From an uncultured Paracoccaceae bacterium (GTDB lineage Bacteria > Pseudomonadota > Alphaproteobacteria > Rhodobacterales > Rhodobacteraceae), in contig CALFSV010000061.1 in assembly GCA_937916485.1 (NCBI GenBank), positions 1 through 33,888 on the forward strand: DNA of 33,888 nucleotides, read 5' to 3'. The position numbers and the translations under genes are program-made. Position 1 is the first letter of the stretch. Each line of letters opens with the position of its first letter. Shown one piece after another: positions 7,673 through 16,277 of this stretch. A model generated the notes under the pieces. That model saw nothing but the letters and a program-made list of their open reading frames with translations. It was not told the DNA's origin and searched no databases.

Positions 7673-8377
7673 ATGACAATTCACATCGGCGCGAAACCGG
7701 GTGAGATCGCGGAAACGGTCCTTATGCCCGGAGATCCCTATCGAGCCCGCTGGGCGGCCGAGACGTTTTTGACGGATGCACGCTGTGTGAACGAGGTTCG
7801 CGGCATGCTGGGCTTTACCGGAACTTGGAATGGCCACTTGGTCACCATTCAGGGGTCGGGCATGGGGATGCCGTCCCTTTCAATATACGCCAACGAGTTA
7901 ATTAAAGAATACAACGTCCAAACCTTGGTTCGGATTGGATCGTGCGGCGGTATGCAGCCGCAGGTTGGAATTCGCGATATTATTCTGGCGATGACAACCT
8001 CGACCCTATCGACTCCGTCACGGGGAATATTCAAAGAGCTGAATTTCGCGCCCTGTGCTGACTTTGGACTTTTGCAGGCCGCAGCAGTCGCCGCCCTGGA
8101 AAAGGGCGTCAAAATCCATGTCGGCGGGATTTACTCGTCGGATGTCTTTTACGACGAGCGGCCTGATTTGAACGACCAGATGATGCGCCACGGGATCCTT
8201 GGGGTCGAGATGGAGGCGGCGGAACTCTACACCCTTGCCGCCCGCTATGGCCGCCGTGCCTTGGCTGTTCTGACCGTCAGCGATCACCTTGTGACCCATG
8301 AGGCCCTCCCAAGCGAAGATCGCGAACGGTCGTTTGGCGACATGGTCGAGATCGCCCTTGCCGCCGCATTTGCCTGA
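7673..8377 (+). CDS. deoD: Purine nucleoside phosphorylase, DeoD type
   Basis: Cleaves purine (deoxy)ribonucleosides with phosphate to free base and (deoxy)ribose-1-phosphate in purine salvage. At 234 residues it has normal DeoD length. It shows MPGDPYRA (residues 18-25, phosphate site), IGSCGG (88-93), VEMEAAELY (178-186, ribose site) and TVSDHL with the catalytic Asp at 204. It follows the H-NS-like gene after a hairpin and converges on the DUF1989 gene, with only ten bases between the two stop codons. Hexameric DeoD-type assignment is secure; nucleoside preference is not visible. Confidence 0.95.
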   Translation: MTIHIGAKPGEIAETVLMPGDPYRARWAAETFLTDARCVNEVRGMLGFTGTWNGHLVTIQGSGMGMPSLSIYANELIKEYNVQTLVRIGSCGGMQPQVGIRDIILAMTTSTLSTPSRGIFKELNFAPCADFGLLQAAAVAALEKGVKIHVGGIYSSDVFYDERPDLNDQMMRHGILGVEMEAAELYTLAARYGRRALAVLTVSDHLVTHEALPSEDRERSFGDMVEIALAAAFA

Positions 8378-8387
8378 GACGGGCTAG

Positions 8388-9239
8388 TTACCCTCTGGCC
8401 CCGTGCCCACCGACATAGCCATTCGGCTTCGGCATTTTCCAACCGACCAGCGCATCCACAGGGGGGACAAGAACCTCCATGAGCAACGGGTAGCAGGGGG
8501 CAGTGTCGCTGGAATGTTCTGAGCCGCAATCCCCACCGGGACAGGCGCTAAGGACCGCCAGAAGGTCAATCTCGGCAAATAGTGTCAGGGCATCACCGGG
8601 CCGGACGGGGCTCGCCTTCATGAAGTACTGACCAGTGTCGCGGGTAAAGCCTGTGCATATGAAGACGTTGAGCACGTCGTGGACGAGGCCCTGAGCCTCT
8701 TCAATGGGCATATCAACGGCAGCAGCTACCGCCCGCGTCAGGTTAGAGTGGCAGCAATGGTGGTAGTCCTGTCCCGACAAGAGGTGATTGGTATAGGGAT
8801 CGCAGCGTGTGCCAATCACGTCATGAACAGACCCGCCATCCTGATCGATCCCGTACCAGTCCAGCGTGTCCGCAACGACCGTCGCCATCGGGCGCAGCGC
8901 GGGAAAGCTGGACCAGAGGCGATCACCGGTGCTGACATGGGTGCCGTGCAGGGCCCGGGTCTTGCCGGAATAGAACCGTTCCGACAAATCCTTTGCGTTG
9001 AACAGGTTCAGGTCACCGACCTGGGGGCCATCAACCGAGACAATCCGCAGGAACGCGCCTGATGGCACCCTGATCGACCGGGCGTCGCGCGGCGGGACAA
9101 GGACCGTCTCTGTCACCTGTGCCTGCGCCAAAGCCGCCCCATAGAGTGCAAGGTCCGCACCCGGCAGGGCATCGGTCGGGTAGCAGATAACAGGGCGCAC
9201 CCTGCGCCGGTCCTCGGCATCCTGGGGGGCTAGGGTCAT
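8388..9239 (-). CDS. DUF1989 (urea-carboxylase-associated family) protein
   Basis: A 283-residue cytoplasmic protein of the DUF1989 family, seen elsewhere next to urea carboxylase or aminomethyltransferase genes. The function here is unknown. Family-like segments include VPSGAFLRIVSVDGPQVGDL, the NLFNAKDLSERF region, TLDWYGID and DPYTNHLLSGQDYHHCCHSN. The many His and Cys residues (HHCCH, CPGGDCGSEH) suggest a metal site, which is inference. I chose the ATG at 9239, with GGAGA ten bases upstream. A longer frame to 9308 would overlap the end of sdhB. It lies 52 bases after sdhB on the same strand and may be the last gene of the sdh transcript, beyond a strong hairpin. Confidence 0.8.
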   Translation of the reverse strand: MTLAPQDAEDRRRVRPVICYPTDALPGADLALYGAALAQAQVTETVLVPPRDARSIRVPSGAFLRIVSVDGPQVGDLNLFNAKDLSERFYSGKTRALHGTHVSTGDRLWSSFPALRPMATVVADTLDWYGIDQDGGSVHDVIGTRCDPYTNHLLSGQDYHHCCHSNLTRAVAAAVDMPIEEAQGLVHDVLNVFICTGFTRDTGQYFMKASPVRPGDALTLFAEIDLLAVLSACPGGDCGSEHSSDTAPCYPLLMEVLVPPVDALVGWKMPKPNGYVGGHGARG

Positions 9240-9265
9240 TGCGCAGGCGTCTCCAGCGAGAGGCT

Positions 9266-9284
9266 CCCCGGCCAGAGGCCGGGG
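9266..9284 (-). other. Strong GC hairpin between sdhB and the DUF1989 gene
   Basis: CCCCGGCC-AGA-GGCCGGGG is a perfect 8-bp stem with a three-base loop, beginning eight bases after the sdhB stop. No T run follows on the coding strand, so it may be an mRNA 3'-end stabiliser or a partial attenuator rather than a full terminator. Confidence 0.55.
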
Positions 9285-9291
9285 GACAGGG

Positions 9292-10071
9292 TTACAACAC
9301 CCGTTCAATCATCATCTTCTTGATGTCGCTGATAGCTGCGGCGGGATTAAGCCCCTTGGGGCAGGTCTTGGCGCAGTTCATGATGGTATGGCAGCGGTAC
9401 AGCTTGAACGGGTCTTCCAGATCGTCCAAACGCTCGCCCGTTGCCTCATCGCGGCTGTCCACGATCCAGCGGTGTGCCGCCAAGAGCGAAGCCGGGCCAA
9501 GGTAGCGGTCGCCGTTCCACCAATAGGACGGGCATGAGGTCGAGCAGCAGGCACACAGGATACACTCGTAGTGGCCATCAAGCTTTTCGCGATCCTCGAT
9601 CGATTGCTTCCATTCCTTGGCAGGCGGGTTTGTTGTCGTTTCGAGCCATGGTTTGATCGAGGCGTGCTGGGCATAGAAATGGGTCAGATCGGGGATCAGG
9701 TCCTTGACCACAGGCATGTGCGGCAGGGGGTAGATCTTGATGTCGCCCTTGATCTCATCCATCCCGTAGATGCAGGCCAGCGTGTTTATGCCATCGATGT
9801 TCATGGCGCAGGACCCGCAAATGCCCTCGCGGCAGGAGCGGCGGAAGGTCAGGGTGGGATCGATCTCGTTCTTGATCTTGATGAGGGCATCCAGAACCAT
9901 CGGACCACAGCTGTCCGTGTCGACAAAGTAGGTGTCGATGCGGGGGTTCTTTCCATCGTCGGGGTTCCAACGATAGATCTGAACCTTGCGCAGGTTCTTG
10001 GCCCCTGCGGGCTTGGGCCAGGTCTTGCCCGTTGTCATCCGGCTGTTCTTGGGAAGTGTAAATTCAACCAT
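9292..10071 (-). CDS. sdhB: Succinate dehydrogenase iron-sulfur subunit
   Basis: Iron-sulfur subunit of respiratory complex II, carrying electrons from the SdhA flavin to quinone at the inner membrane. At 259 residues it has normal length. The N-terminal 2Fe-2S ferredoxin domain shows [10 protein letters not shown] (Cys 80, 85, 88) and Cys100. The C-terminal domain has [12 protein letters not shown] and [15 protein letters not shown] for the 4Fe-4S and 3Fe-4S centres. The start is three bases after the stop of the pyruvyltransferase gene, with AGAGGTGA before it. It is therefore separated from sdhA by three non-Sdh genes but evidently co-transcribed with them. Confidence 0.98.
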   Translation of the reverse strand: MVEFTLPKNSRMTTGKTWPKPAGAKNLRKVQIYRWNPDDGKNPRIDTYFVDTDSCGPMVLDALIKIKNEIDPTLTFRRSCREGICGSCAMNIDGINTLACIYGMDEIKGDIKIYPLPHMPVVKDLIPDLTHFYAQHASIKPWLETTTNPPAKEWKQSIEDREKLDGHYECILCACCSTSCPSYWWNGDRYLGPASLLAAHRWIVDSRDEATGERLDDLEDPFKLYRCHTIMNCAKTCPKGLNPAAAISDIKKMMIERVL

Positions 10072-10074
10072 GGG

Positions 10075-11136
10075 TCACCTCTGTGTCTGTTCTGATGTTA
10101 CCGGGGCAGCGGGGTATGGGCCAGAGCCCACGCTGGTTTTGGCCGATTGTGCTGGTGTCAGGGCACGATTGTCCCTTGGGCTATCCGTCGTCCGGAACTG
10201 GTCAAGAAACCGTTGGATGTTCGCCTCTGGCAGGGTCAACTTTGGCGGGATCGGCCCGCGCAACCGCGCCTCCAGCCCAGTCAGGACATCGGCGCGGGTA
10301 ATTGTCGGAAGGCCGGTTTCGGCCCCGATATCGCGGGCCCGATTGTCGATCTCGACCACCAGAGCTCTGCGACCGTGGTGCAAGCCACGAATCGTGCCGT
10401 GCAACCTTGTACCGACCACATCGACCGGTCCGGACCTCAGGAAAGCATCATAGGCCGCAAGGTTCGGGGCAAGAACACGGACCTTCTCATGCCCGTCCAG
10501 GGTTAGTAGGTACCCCAGGTCGCGCGGTTGCTGGGGCCAGAACCAGACTTCAGGATAAAGCCGCAGCAATGTCGACAACAGGACCGAGTCTGACGGGTCG
10601 GCCCGATGCTTGGTCAAGGTCAGGCAGGCCCGAGGGGCCATTCCGTCCGGGACCCTTTCCAGCCCCAATCCTGACCAGAGTGTCGGGCATGAGGTGTTTA
10701 CAGCGCGATGTCCAAATGCTGAAACCAACCGCGCCCCCACATCATCCCGGACCGAATGGACGTGATCCCGGGACAAGACATGACGCATGAACCGGCGTTG
10801 GCGCCAGTCCACCCTATCGAAATCCCGGTTGCCCCCGACGCCCAACAGGACAACTTTGTTCCGCAGGGCCGCCAAATCGCGCCATCCGACGCGCCACATG
10901 AAGCTGTGACCGAGCCGGAACCGGGCACTAAGGGCGTTGGTTCCCAAAAGGAAGGCGACATCCGCCGTCGCGACAAGGCTGCGTCCGGACGCGCCCAGAC
11001 CATCATGACCCGAGGACCGTGTGATGTAGGCATCCGCAATCACCGGGCCAAGCTGACTGCGGGCGGCCTCGACAATGATCTCGTCGCCCACATTGTCAGT
11101 GGCGCTAGAGGTGTCGATCAGGTGGATATGGCGCAT
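10075..11136 (-). CDS. Polysaccharide pyruvyl transferase family protein
   Basis: A 353-residue protein resembling enzymes that transfer pyruvate from PEP to sugars of surface polysaccharides, or related glycosyl-modifying enzymes. The N-terminus has a Rossmann-like start with NVGDEIIVEAA. The middle contains VVLLGVGGNRDF and HSVRDDVGARLVSAFG, and the C-terminal half contains VVGTRLHGTIRGLHHGRRAL followed by VVEIDNRARDIG. The R-x-H-G signature is the hallmark of the family. The last 40 residues are polar and probably disordered. It lies inside the sdh operon, 12 bases after the methyltransferase and three before sdhB. The substrate is unknown. Confidence 0.85.
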   Translation of the reverse strand: MRHIHLIDTSSATDNVGDEIIVEAARSQLGPVIADAYITRSSGHDGLGASGRSLVATADVAFLLGTNALSARFRLGHSFMWRVGWRDLAALRNKVVLLGVGGNRDFDRVDWRQRRFMRHVLSRDHVHSVRDDVGARLVSAFGHRAVNTSCPTLWSGLGLERVPDGMAPRACLTLTKHRADPSDSVLLSTLLRLYPEVWFWPQQPRDLGYLLTLDGHEKVRVLAPNLAAYDAFLRSGPVDVVGTRLHGTIRGLHHGRRALVVEIDNRARDIGAETGLPTITRADVLTGLEARLRGPIPPKLTLPEANIQRFLDQFRTTDSPRDNRALTPAQSAKTSVGSGPYPAAPVTSEQTQR

Positions 11137-11148
11137 GATGCCTGCCCC

Positions 11149-11904
11149 CTAATCCGACTTTGTCGCAACAAAGAGGATTTCCCCACGCATCAACCCATAG
11201 GTCAACACATCAGGCTCGACCGCGGCATACTCTGCCAGATTAAAACCTGCGGCGCGAATGCGGTCGCGCACATCCCGCCCGTACATGCGCACGTGGTCGG
11301 ACTGGCCAAAATGCAGGTTCCGCGCAACCGGCCCATCAACCGACGGGTTTTCATAAGTTCGGGCCCAGCCTTCTACGACCGGGGTCATGACCGCCAGCTT
11401 TCCCCCCGGCTTTAGGATACGATGCATCTCGGCGAGGGCTTTGGCATCATCTACATGCTCAAGCACATGGCAACAGACGACACGGTCATAGTCCGCGTCC
11501 GGAAGGCCTGTCGCTTCGATGTTGATCTGATGGGTCACATTGCGGCGGGCACTCAGGTCGGCGGTTTCATAGCGGGCGACCCGATCTCGAATAAAGGTCG
11601 TCAGTTGACCTTCCGGCGCGAAATGCAGAACGGCGTGATCAGGGGCAAAAAACTCATGCCGGGTCGAAAAAAGATAGAACAGTCTATGACGCTCGAGCGA
11701 GTTGCACTTGCTGCACCGTGCATCGAACCGGGGCGGCTGACCAAAGGCAGTGAACATGCCATGGTAGTCGCAGATCGGGCAGCTCCGGGGGGTGATCCCC
11801 CGCACAGCCGCGCGAAACCGGTTCAGCTGCTTCTTTGCGTTTTGCTCGATCGCCTCGCGAAACGCCTCAGTCTCATCCTCCGGAGTTGGCTTTTCCGCCT
11901 CCAT
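11149..11904 (-). CDS. SAM-dependent methyltransferase with N-terminal zinc-ribbon-like segment
   Basis: A 251-residue class I methyltransferase. The N-terminal region has CPICDYHG and CSKCNSLERHR, a four-Cys cluster that may bind zinc. The methyltransferase fold follows: FAPEGQLTTFIRD near motif I, then CCHVLEHVDDAKALAEMHRI and LKPGGKLAVMTPV. Similar proteins occur in surface-glycan clusters, fitting the neighbouring pyruvyltransferase, but the substrate cannot be read from the sequence. I chose the ATG at 11904, which overlaps the lipoprotein stop as TGATG and indicates translational coupling. A longer frame to 11958 would run back into the lipoprotein gene. Confidence 0.85.
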   Translation of the reverse strand: MEAEKPTPEDETEAFREAIEQNAKKQLNRFRAAVRGITPRSCPICDYHGMFTAFGQPPRFDARCSKCNSLERHRLFYLFSTRHEFFAPDHAVLHFAPEGQLTTFIRDRVARYETADLSARRNVTHQINIEATGLPDADYDRVVCCHVLEHVDDAKALAEMHRILKPGGKLAVMTPVVEGWARTYENPSVDGPVARNLHFGQSDHVRMYGRDVRDRIRAAGFNLAEYAAVEPDVLTYGLMRGEILFVATKSD

Positions 11905-12188
11905 CAGCGCAGGACCGGAGGACGGTAGGGCGGCTGACCAGACCGCTGATAAACGCATTCCTCATAGACAGCGACAGGATCGCGACCGGCAACGAAATCA
12001 CTGCTGACCCCGACGGCCAGGCTCGAAAAGGTTCCCGAATTTGAGTTAGCCCCGACCGTCACGTTGGCCGTTGGTGCCTGCGCCGCACGCGCCCGCGCTT
12101 CGCACACCTCTGCCGCAGCCTCAGGGCTCAGCATAGGCGGTGTGCAGGCCGCAAGGACCAGCAGCAACGCGGGTGCGGCGTAGCGCAT
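11904..12188 (-). CDS. Small putative lipoprotein encoded within the sdh operon
   Basis: A 94-residue predicted lipoprotein. It has a short signal peptide, a hydrophobic core and a lipobox LAAC with the acylated Cys at residue 15. The mature part is Ala-rich, then VGANSNSGTFSSLAVGV and a C-terminal DPVAVYEECVYQRSGQ followed by a Pro/Arg-rich tail. Two Cys in the mature part (CEAR and EECV) could form a disulfide. The start overlaps the sdhA stop as TGATG and its own stop overlaps the methyltransferase start in the same way. A small hypothetical gene after sdhA is, as I recall, common in Rhodobacteraceae; its role is unknown. Confidence 0.85.
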   Translation of the reverse strand: MRYAAPALLLVLAACTPPMLSPEAAAEVCEARARAAQAPTANVTVGANSNSGTFSSLAVGVSSDFVAGRDPVAVYEECVYQRSGQPPYRPPVLR

Positions 12189-13993
12189 CAGTAGACCCTC
12201 TTTTTCGGCGCGATCTTCTTGAGGTCGATGCCGCCGTCCGCTTCGGTCGTCAAAGGGTCCAGATGGACAGCGCGATAGTCCAGCCTGGTCTTGGTGCCGT
12301 CGACATAGGCAAGGCTATGCTTGCGCCAGTTCACGTCGTCACGGTCCGGGTAGTCCTCATGGGCATGGGCACCGCGGCTTTCTTTGCGGGCCTCTGCCGC
12401 GACGATGGTGGCCAAAGCGTTTGGCATAAGGTTGGTCAGCTCCAGCGTCTCCATCAGGTCGCTGTTCCAGATCAGGCTACGGTCGGTCACCTTGATGTCG
12501 GCCATCTTGCCGGCCACCGCCTCCATTTTGCCAACGCCTTCGGCCAGCGTCTTGTCAGTGCGGAACACCGCCGCGTCGGCCTGCATCACTTGTTGCATTT
12601 CCAGACGCAGGGCAGCCGTTCCAATGGCCCCATCCGCATGGCGCAGACCGTCGAACCGTTCCAGCGCTTTTTCAACGCTGGCGAGGTTCGGACTGGGGAC
12701 GGGGCTGTCCGGATCGACAACCTTCGCTGCACGAATGGCCGCAGCACGGCCAAAGACCACCAGGTCGATCAGTGAGTTAGACCCAAGCCGGTTCGCCCCA
12801 TGGACCGACGCACAGCCCGCCTCGCCTACGGCCATCAGGCCGGGCGCCACAGCATCGGGGTCATCGGCCGTCGGGTTCAGGACTTCACCCCAGTAGTTGG
12901 TCGGAATACCGCCCATGTTGTAGTGAACCGTCGGCAGAACCGGGATCGGTTCCTTGGTCAGATCAACACCGGCAAAGATGCGCGCCGACTCCGAAATCCC
13001 CGGAAGGCGCAGATCAAGCGTTTCAGGAGGCAGGTGGTTCAGGTGCAGGTGCATATGGTCCTTGTTCGGACCAACACCACGGCCCTCGCGGATCTCCATC
13101 GTCATGCAACGGCTGACCACATCGCGTGAGGCAAGGTCCTTGTAGGTCGGGGCATACCGCTCCATGAAGCGTTCGCCTTCCGAGTTGGTGAGATAGCCGC
13201 CTTCGCCACGCGCCCCCTCGGTGATCAGGCAGCCAGCACCATAGATGCCTGTGGGGTGGAATTGGACAAACTCCATATCCTGAAGGGGCAGGCCCTGCCG
13301 GGCGACCATGCCATTGCCATCGCCAGTGCAGGTATGGGCAGATGTCGCGCTAAAGTAAGCACGGCCGTAGCCGCCAGTGGCCAGAACCACCATCTTGGCA
13401 CTGAACAGATGCAAGGTGCCATCGTCCAGCTTCCAGGCCAGAACACCCTGACAGACCCCATCCTCGGACATGATCAGGTCAAGGGCAAAATATTCGATGT
13501 AGAACTCTGCCTTCTGCTTCAGGCTCTGGCCATACAGCGTGTGCAGGATGGCATGGCCGGTGCGGTCGGCGGCGGCACAGGTGCGCTGCACCGGCGGGCC
13601 CTCACCAAATTCTGTTGTGTGGCCACCAAACGGCCTCTGGTAAATCTCGCCCTTCTCGGTCCGCGAGAAAGGGACACCGTAATGCTCGAGCTCATAGACC
13701 GCCTTGGGGGCCTCGCGGGCCAGATACTCCATGGCATCCGTGTCGCCCAACCAGTCAGACCCCTTGACGGTATCATACATATGCCACTGCCAGTGATCCG
13801 GCCCCATGTTCGACAGGCTGGCGGCAATGCCTCCCTGGGCGGCCACGGTGTGGGACCGGGTCGGAAAGACCTTGGTGACACAGGCGGTCTTCAGGCCCTG
13901 TTCGGCCATCCCCAAAGTTGCGCGCAAACCTGCGCCACCTGCCCCCACAACGACCACGTCGAAGGAATGGGTCTCATACTCATATGCTGCCAT
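12188..13993 (-). CDS. sdhA: Succinate dehydrogenase flavoprotein subunit
   Basis: Catalytic subunit of complex II, oxidising succinate to fumarate with covalently bound FAD. The 601-residue protein begins with the FAD-binding [13 protein letters not shown] (about residues 13-25) and has [10 protein letters not shown] with the flavin-linking His at 48. [11 protein letters not shown] lies in the FAD/substrate region, the capping domain carries EGARGEGG, and the C-terminal half has [14 protein letters not shown]. It lies 47 bases after sdhD. Its stop codon overlaps the downstream lipoprotein start. Confidence 0.98.
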   Translation of the reverse strand: MAAYEYETHSFDVVVVGAGGAGLRATLGMAEQGLKTACVTKVFPTRSHTVAAQGGIAASLSNMGPDHWQWHMYDTVKGSDWLGDTDAMEYLAREAPKAVYELEHYGVPFSRTEKGEIYQRPFGGHTTEFGEGPPVQRTCAAADRTGHAILHTLYGQSLKQKAEFYIEYFALDLIMSEDGVCQGVLAWKLDDGTLHLFSAKMVVLATGGYGRAYFSATSAHTCTGDGNGMVARQGLPLQDMEFVQFHPTGIYGAGCLITEGARGEGGYLTNSEGERFMERYAPTYKDLASRDVVSRCMTMEIREGRGVGPNKDHMHLHLNHLPPETLDLRLPGISESARIFAGVDLTKEPIPVLPTVHYNMGGIPTNYWGEVLNPTADDPDAVAPGLMAVGEAGCASVHGANRLGSNSLIDLVVFGRAAAIRAAKVVDPDSPVPSPNLASVEKALERFDGLRHADGAIGTAALRLEMQQVMQADAAVFRTDKTLAEGVGKMEAVAGKMADIKVTDRSLIWNSDLMETLELTNLMPNALATIVAAEARKESRGAHAHEDYPDRDDVNWRKHSLAYVDGTKTRLDYRAVHLDPLTTEADGGIDLKKIAPKKRVY

Positions 13994-14040
13994 GGTCTTG
14001 TCGCTCCGAATAAATCAAAAAGCCCGTCTGCGCTGAGCGC

Positions 14041-14412
14041 TTAGAGGGCAAGCCTTACGATGGCCAAAAGGGCGACCGCCGCCGCCGCGTAGCTCAGGCA
14101 GATCATGGCGATGATCAGCACTTTCTGGGCCATGCCGTGTACATAGTCCTCGATCAGCACCTGAACGCCGCTGCGAAAATGCAGAAAGCCAACCAGAAAC
14201 GTCAGGGCAGCAATGGCCGCGGGATAGGGTCGGGCATAGTAGGTCAGAGCCTCTTCATAGGTCCCGCCCAAGGCCGGCCCAAAGGTAAAGACGAAGAACG
14301 GCACCAGAAGAAGAAGGGCGACCGAAGAAATGATCATCTGCCAGTGATGCTCGGTCCCGCTTTTCGCTGAACCGTTGCCGATAGCGCGTTTGCGATCTGT
14401 CATATATGCCAT
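14041..14412 (-). CDS. sdhD: Succinate dehydrogenase membrane anchor subunit
   Basis: A 123-residue membrane anchor that with SdhC binds heme b and the quinone site of complex II. Three hydrophobic segments are visible (about 26-46, 63-80 and 97-120). Segment LHFRSGVQVLIEDY aligns with the heme-ligand His and quinone-site Tyr of E. coli SdhD (here H78 and Y90). I chose the ATG at 14412, with GAGGAGG five to six bases upstream; an in-frame ATG at 14430 would overlap sdhC. It starts ten bases after the sdhC stop. Confidence 0.95.
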   Translation of the reverse strand: MAYMTDRKRAIGNGSAKSGTEHHWQMIISSVALLLLVPFFVFTFGPALGGTYEEALTYYARPYPAAIAALTFLVGFLHFRSGVQVLIEDYVHGMAQKVLIIAMICLSYAAAAVALLAIVRLAL

Positions 14413-14422
14413 GTCAGCCTCC

Positions 14423-14806
14423 TCAAACAACGATTGCGGTAAAGACGGTCAGCAAGGTCGCCGCGATGACGGACCCCTGGCCAAGCATCTCACCCTTGTT
14501 CACATCCAGCATGTAGCCTGCGTCCCAGATCAGGTGACGCAGCCCGCCCAACAGGTGGTACCACAGGGCCCAGACCGACAGGATCATGACCAAATCGCCG
14601 AACCAGCTTGTGATCACAGCGTCCGCCATTGCGTAGGCCTCGGGCCCGGCAGCCAGGGCGACAAACCACCATACGATCAGCAGCGCCCCCACGATCAGAC
14701 CATTACCGGTGATCCGCACAAGGATCGACGTCATGGATGTCCATTGCGGGCGATAAATCGTCAAATGCGGTGACAGCGGGCGATTGCCCCGGTTCACATC
14801 GGCCAT
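14423..14806 (-). CDS. sdhC: Succinate dehydrogenase cytochrome b556 subunit
   Basis: A 127-residue first gene of the sdh operon. The N-terminal RPLSPHLTIYRPQ and SMTSILVRITG motifs are typical of SdhC and lead into the first of three membrane helices. WYHLLGGLRHLIWD carries H84, the expected heme b ligand, and H91. The gene is preceded by a 242-base non-coding stretch with twin TGTGATCACA palindromes and a small hairpin. A further TGTGATCACA copy lies inside the coding sequence at 14609-14618. Confidence 0.97.
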   Translation of the reverse strand: MADVNRGNRPLSPHLTIYRPQWTSMTSILVRITGNGLIVGALLIVWWFVALAAGPEAYAMADAVITSWFGDLVMILSVWALWYHLLGGLRHLIWDAGYMLDVNKGEMLGQGSVIAATLLTVFTAIVV

Positions 14807-14917
14807 CAGAATTCCCTTCCAGTCCAGTGCAGCGGCTTGTCAGCCTGCATCGCAGACCCGCTTTTTCTCTTGTCGCTGATTTTCGGCGCGAAGTCATCAC
14901 GCCGCAAGTGCAAAATC

Positions 14918-14934
14918 CGCGTCCTAAAGACGCG
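14918..14934 (-). other. Hairpin in the sdhC upstream region
   Basis: On the coding strand CGCGTC-TTTAG-GACGCG forms a perfect 6-bp stem. It lies between the twin operator and sdhC, so it is probably in the 5' leader or close to the promoter. No T tract follows. Confidence 0.35.
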
Positions 14935-14953
14935 ATTCGAGCAAAATTGTCGG

Positions 14954-14986
14954 TTTGTGATCACGCACCCGAAATGTGTGATCACA
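14954..14986 (-). promoter_or_regulatory. Twin-palindrome operator upstream of sdhC
   Basis: Read toward sdhC, the site is TGTGATCACACATTT, seven variable bases, then GTGATCACAAA. The palindrome centres (14981.5 and 14960.5) are 21 bp apart, two helical turns. It matches the site before sucC at 27 of 33 positions in the same orientation. It ends about 150 bases before the sdhC ATG. The cognate regulator is not known; a dimeric GntR-, TetR- or MarR-type protein would fit such dyads. Confidence 0.75.
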
Positions 14987-14993
14987 CACACTC

Positions 14994-15026
14994 CTCATCT
15001 CGCCAAAAATATCCCCGCCGGAGGCT
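14994..15026. repeat. Copy of the CTCATCTCGCCA-AAATATCC intergenic repeat, downstream of mch
   Basis: Starts CTCATCTCGCCA and continues into AAATATCCCCGCCGGAGGCT (15007-15026), 23 bases after the mch stop. The last 20 bases equal the copy at 2171-2190, and the first 12 equal the copy at 29539-29550. It lies where a terminator for the mcl2-mch operon would be expected, but no strong hairpin is present in this copy. Confidence 0.6.
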
Positions 15027-15048
15027 CCCCCACCTCCCGCCCCACGAC

Positions 15049-16074
15049 TCACATCGGCAGGAGAACCCAGTAATCAAGATCGAGAAGGACTTCGGGCAGG
15101 TATTTCCCGTCCGGGTCTCGAAGCGCTCCGGCAGCCCCCCGCGTGGCCACCAGCCGCAATCGAAGCGCTCCGACACCCGGCGCTGCGGTTTCAGCCTTGT
15201 CCAGAACCTCGGACCAGGCGCGTACCGTGTCGCCTGCAAAACAGGGGTTGGCATGGGCACCCCCATTCAGGGCGACGATCATCTGAGCATTCGCGAGGCC
15301 GTTGAAGGACAGGGCACGGGCCAGCGATATGACATGCCCCCCATAGATCAGCCGCTTGCCATCCTCGCGGTTGGTCGCGTCAAAATGGACCTTGGCTGTG
15401 TTCTGCCAAAGACGGGTGGCAAGCATATGTTCGGCCTCTTCGACGGTCACCCCATCAACATGGTCGATCACCTCGCCCACTGTATAGTCGCCCCAGCGGT
15501 GCGGTTCTCCGGCTAAGCCAAAGTCGTAGTCCCGGAAATGCAGCCCTTCGGGCACCACAAGATCAGAGGCCGCGACTGCAGGGGCAAGGTCCGGGATCAC
15601 AGGCGCGGTCGCCGGACCAGAGCCGCGCTTGCGCACCATGACCCAGCGGACATAGCTCAGCACTGGCGCACCCGTCTGATTGCGCCCCTCGGTCCGGACC
15701 CAAACAACGCCGCTCTTGCCGTTGGAGTTTTCCTTGACGCCAATGACCTCGCTCGTCGCGGTGAGCGTATCGCCCGGCCAAACAGGCCGCAGCCAGCGCC
15801 CTTCGGCGTAGCCCAGATTGGCCACCGCGTTCAGCGATATGTCCGGCACTGTCTTTCCGAACACGGTATGAAACGCAATCAGGTCGTCCATCGGTGAGGC
15901 CGGCAACCCGCAGGCGCGTGCAAATTCGTCCGAAGAATAGAGTGCCCCGCGCGCCGGATAGAGCGCATGGTAAAGGGCCCGCTCTCCCCCGGACAGGGTC
16001 CGGGGAACGGCGTGGGCGATTGTCTCGCCCGGGACATAGTCCTCAAAGAACCGACCGGCGTGGGTTTTGGTCAT
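15049..16074 (-). CDS. mch: Mesaconyl-CoA hydratase (2-methylmalyl-CoA dehydratase)
   Basis: Hydrates mesaconyl-C1-CoA to beta-methylmalyl-CoA in the ethylmalonyl-CoA pathway. The 341-residue protein has two MaoC-like hot-dog domains: FFEDYVPGETIAH with SPMDDLIAFHTVFGKTVPDIS at the N-terminus, and DYTVGEVIDHVDGVTVEEAEH, IYGGHVISLARALSFNG and NPCFAGDTVRAWSEV in the second half. This pattern and the mcl2 gene in the same operon support Mch rather than a generic MaoC dehydratase. Its ATG overlaps the stop of the DUF1737 gene as ATGA. It is the last gene of the run. Confidence 0.93.
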   Translation of the reverse strand: MTKTHAGRFFEDYVPGETIAHAVPRTLSGGERALYHALYPARGALYSSDEFARACGLPASPMDDLIAFHTVFGKTVPDISLNAVANLGYAEGRWLRPVWPGDTLTATSEVIGVKENSNGKSGVVWVRTEGRNQTGAPVLSYVRWVMVRKRGSGPATAPVIPDLAPAVAASDLVVPEGLHFRDYDFGLAGEPHRWGDYTVGEVIDHVDGVTVEEAEHMLATRLWQNTAKVHFDATNREDGKRLIYGGHVISLARALSFNGLANAQMIVALNGGAHANPCFAGDTVRAWSEVLDKAETAAPGVGALRLRLVATRGAAGALRDPDGKYLPEVLLDLDYWVLLPM

Positions 16075-16274
16075 TGCTGACCCAGCTTCATATCCGGCGA
16101 ATAGGGCTGATCAATCTCCTTGGTGACGGCCTGACCGCACCGCATGACCCCATTCGCCGCATCGAATGCATAGGTGGGAGATCCGTATAGCTCCCACCCT
16201 TTCGACAGCGCCTCGGATACTTTGTGGCAGAAGGCCGAGGTGTCGTCCTCGGTCAAAAGTCTATAGACCTTCAT
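16071..16274 (-). CDS. DUF1737 small protein
   Basis: A 67-residue soluble protein, MKVYRLLTEDDTSAFCHKVS followed by EALSKGWELYGSPTYAFD, which matches the DUF1737 pattern of an RLLTG-like start and GWELYGSP. The function is unknown. It starts three bases after the nnrU stop and its own stop overlaps the mch start, so it is almost certainly translated from the mcl2-mch mRNA. Confidence 0.88.
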   Translation of the reverse strand: MKVYRLLTEDDTSAFCHKVSEALSKGWELYGSPTYAFDAANGVMRCGQAVTKEIDQPYSPDMKLGQQ

Positions 16275-16277
16275 ATG

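Noticed and set aside
14041..14430. Longer sdhD start at 14430
   Set aside because: It would overlap the sdhC end, while ATG 14412 has a strong GAGGAGG site.
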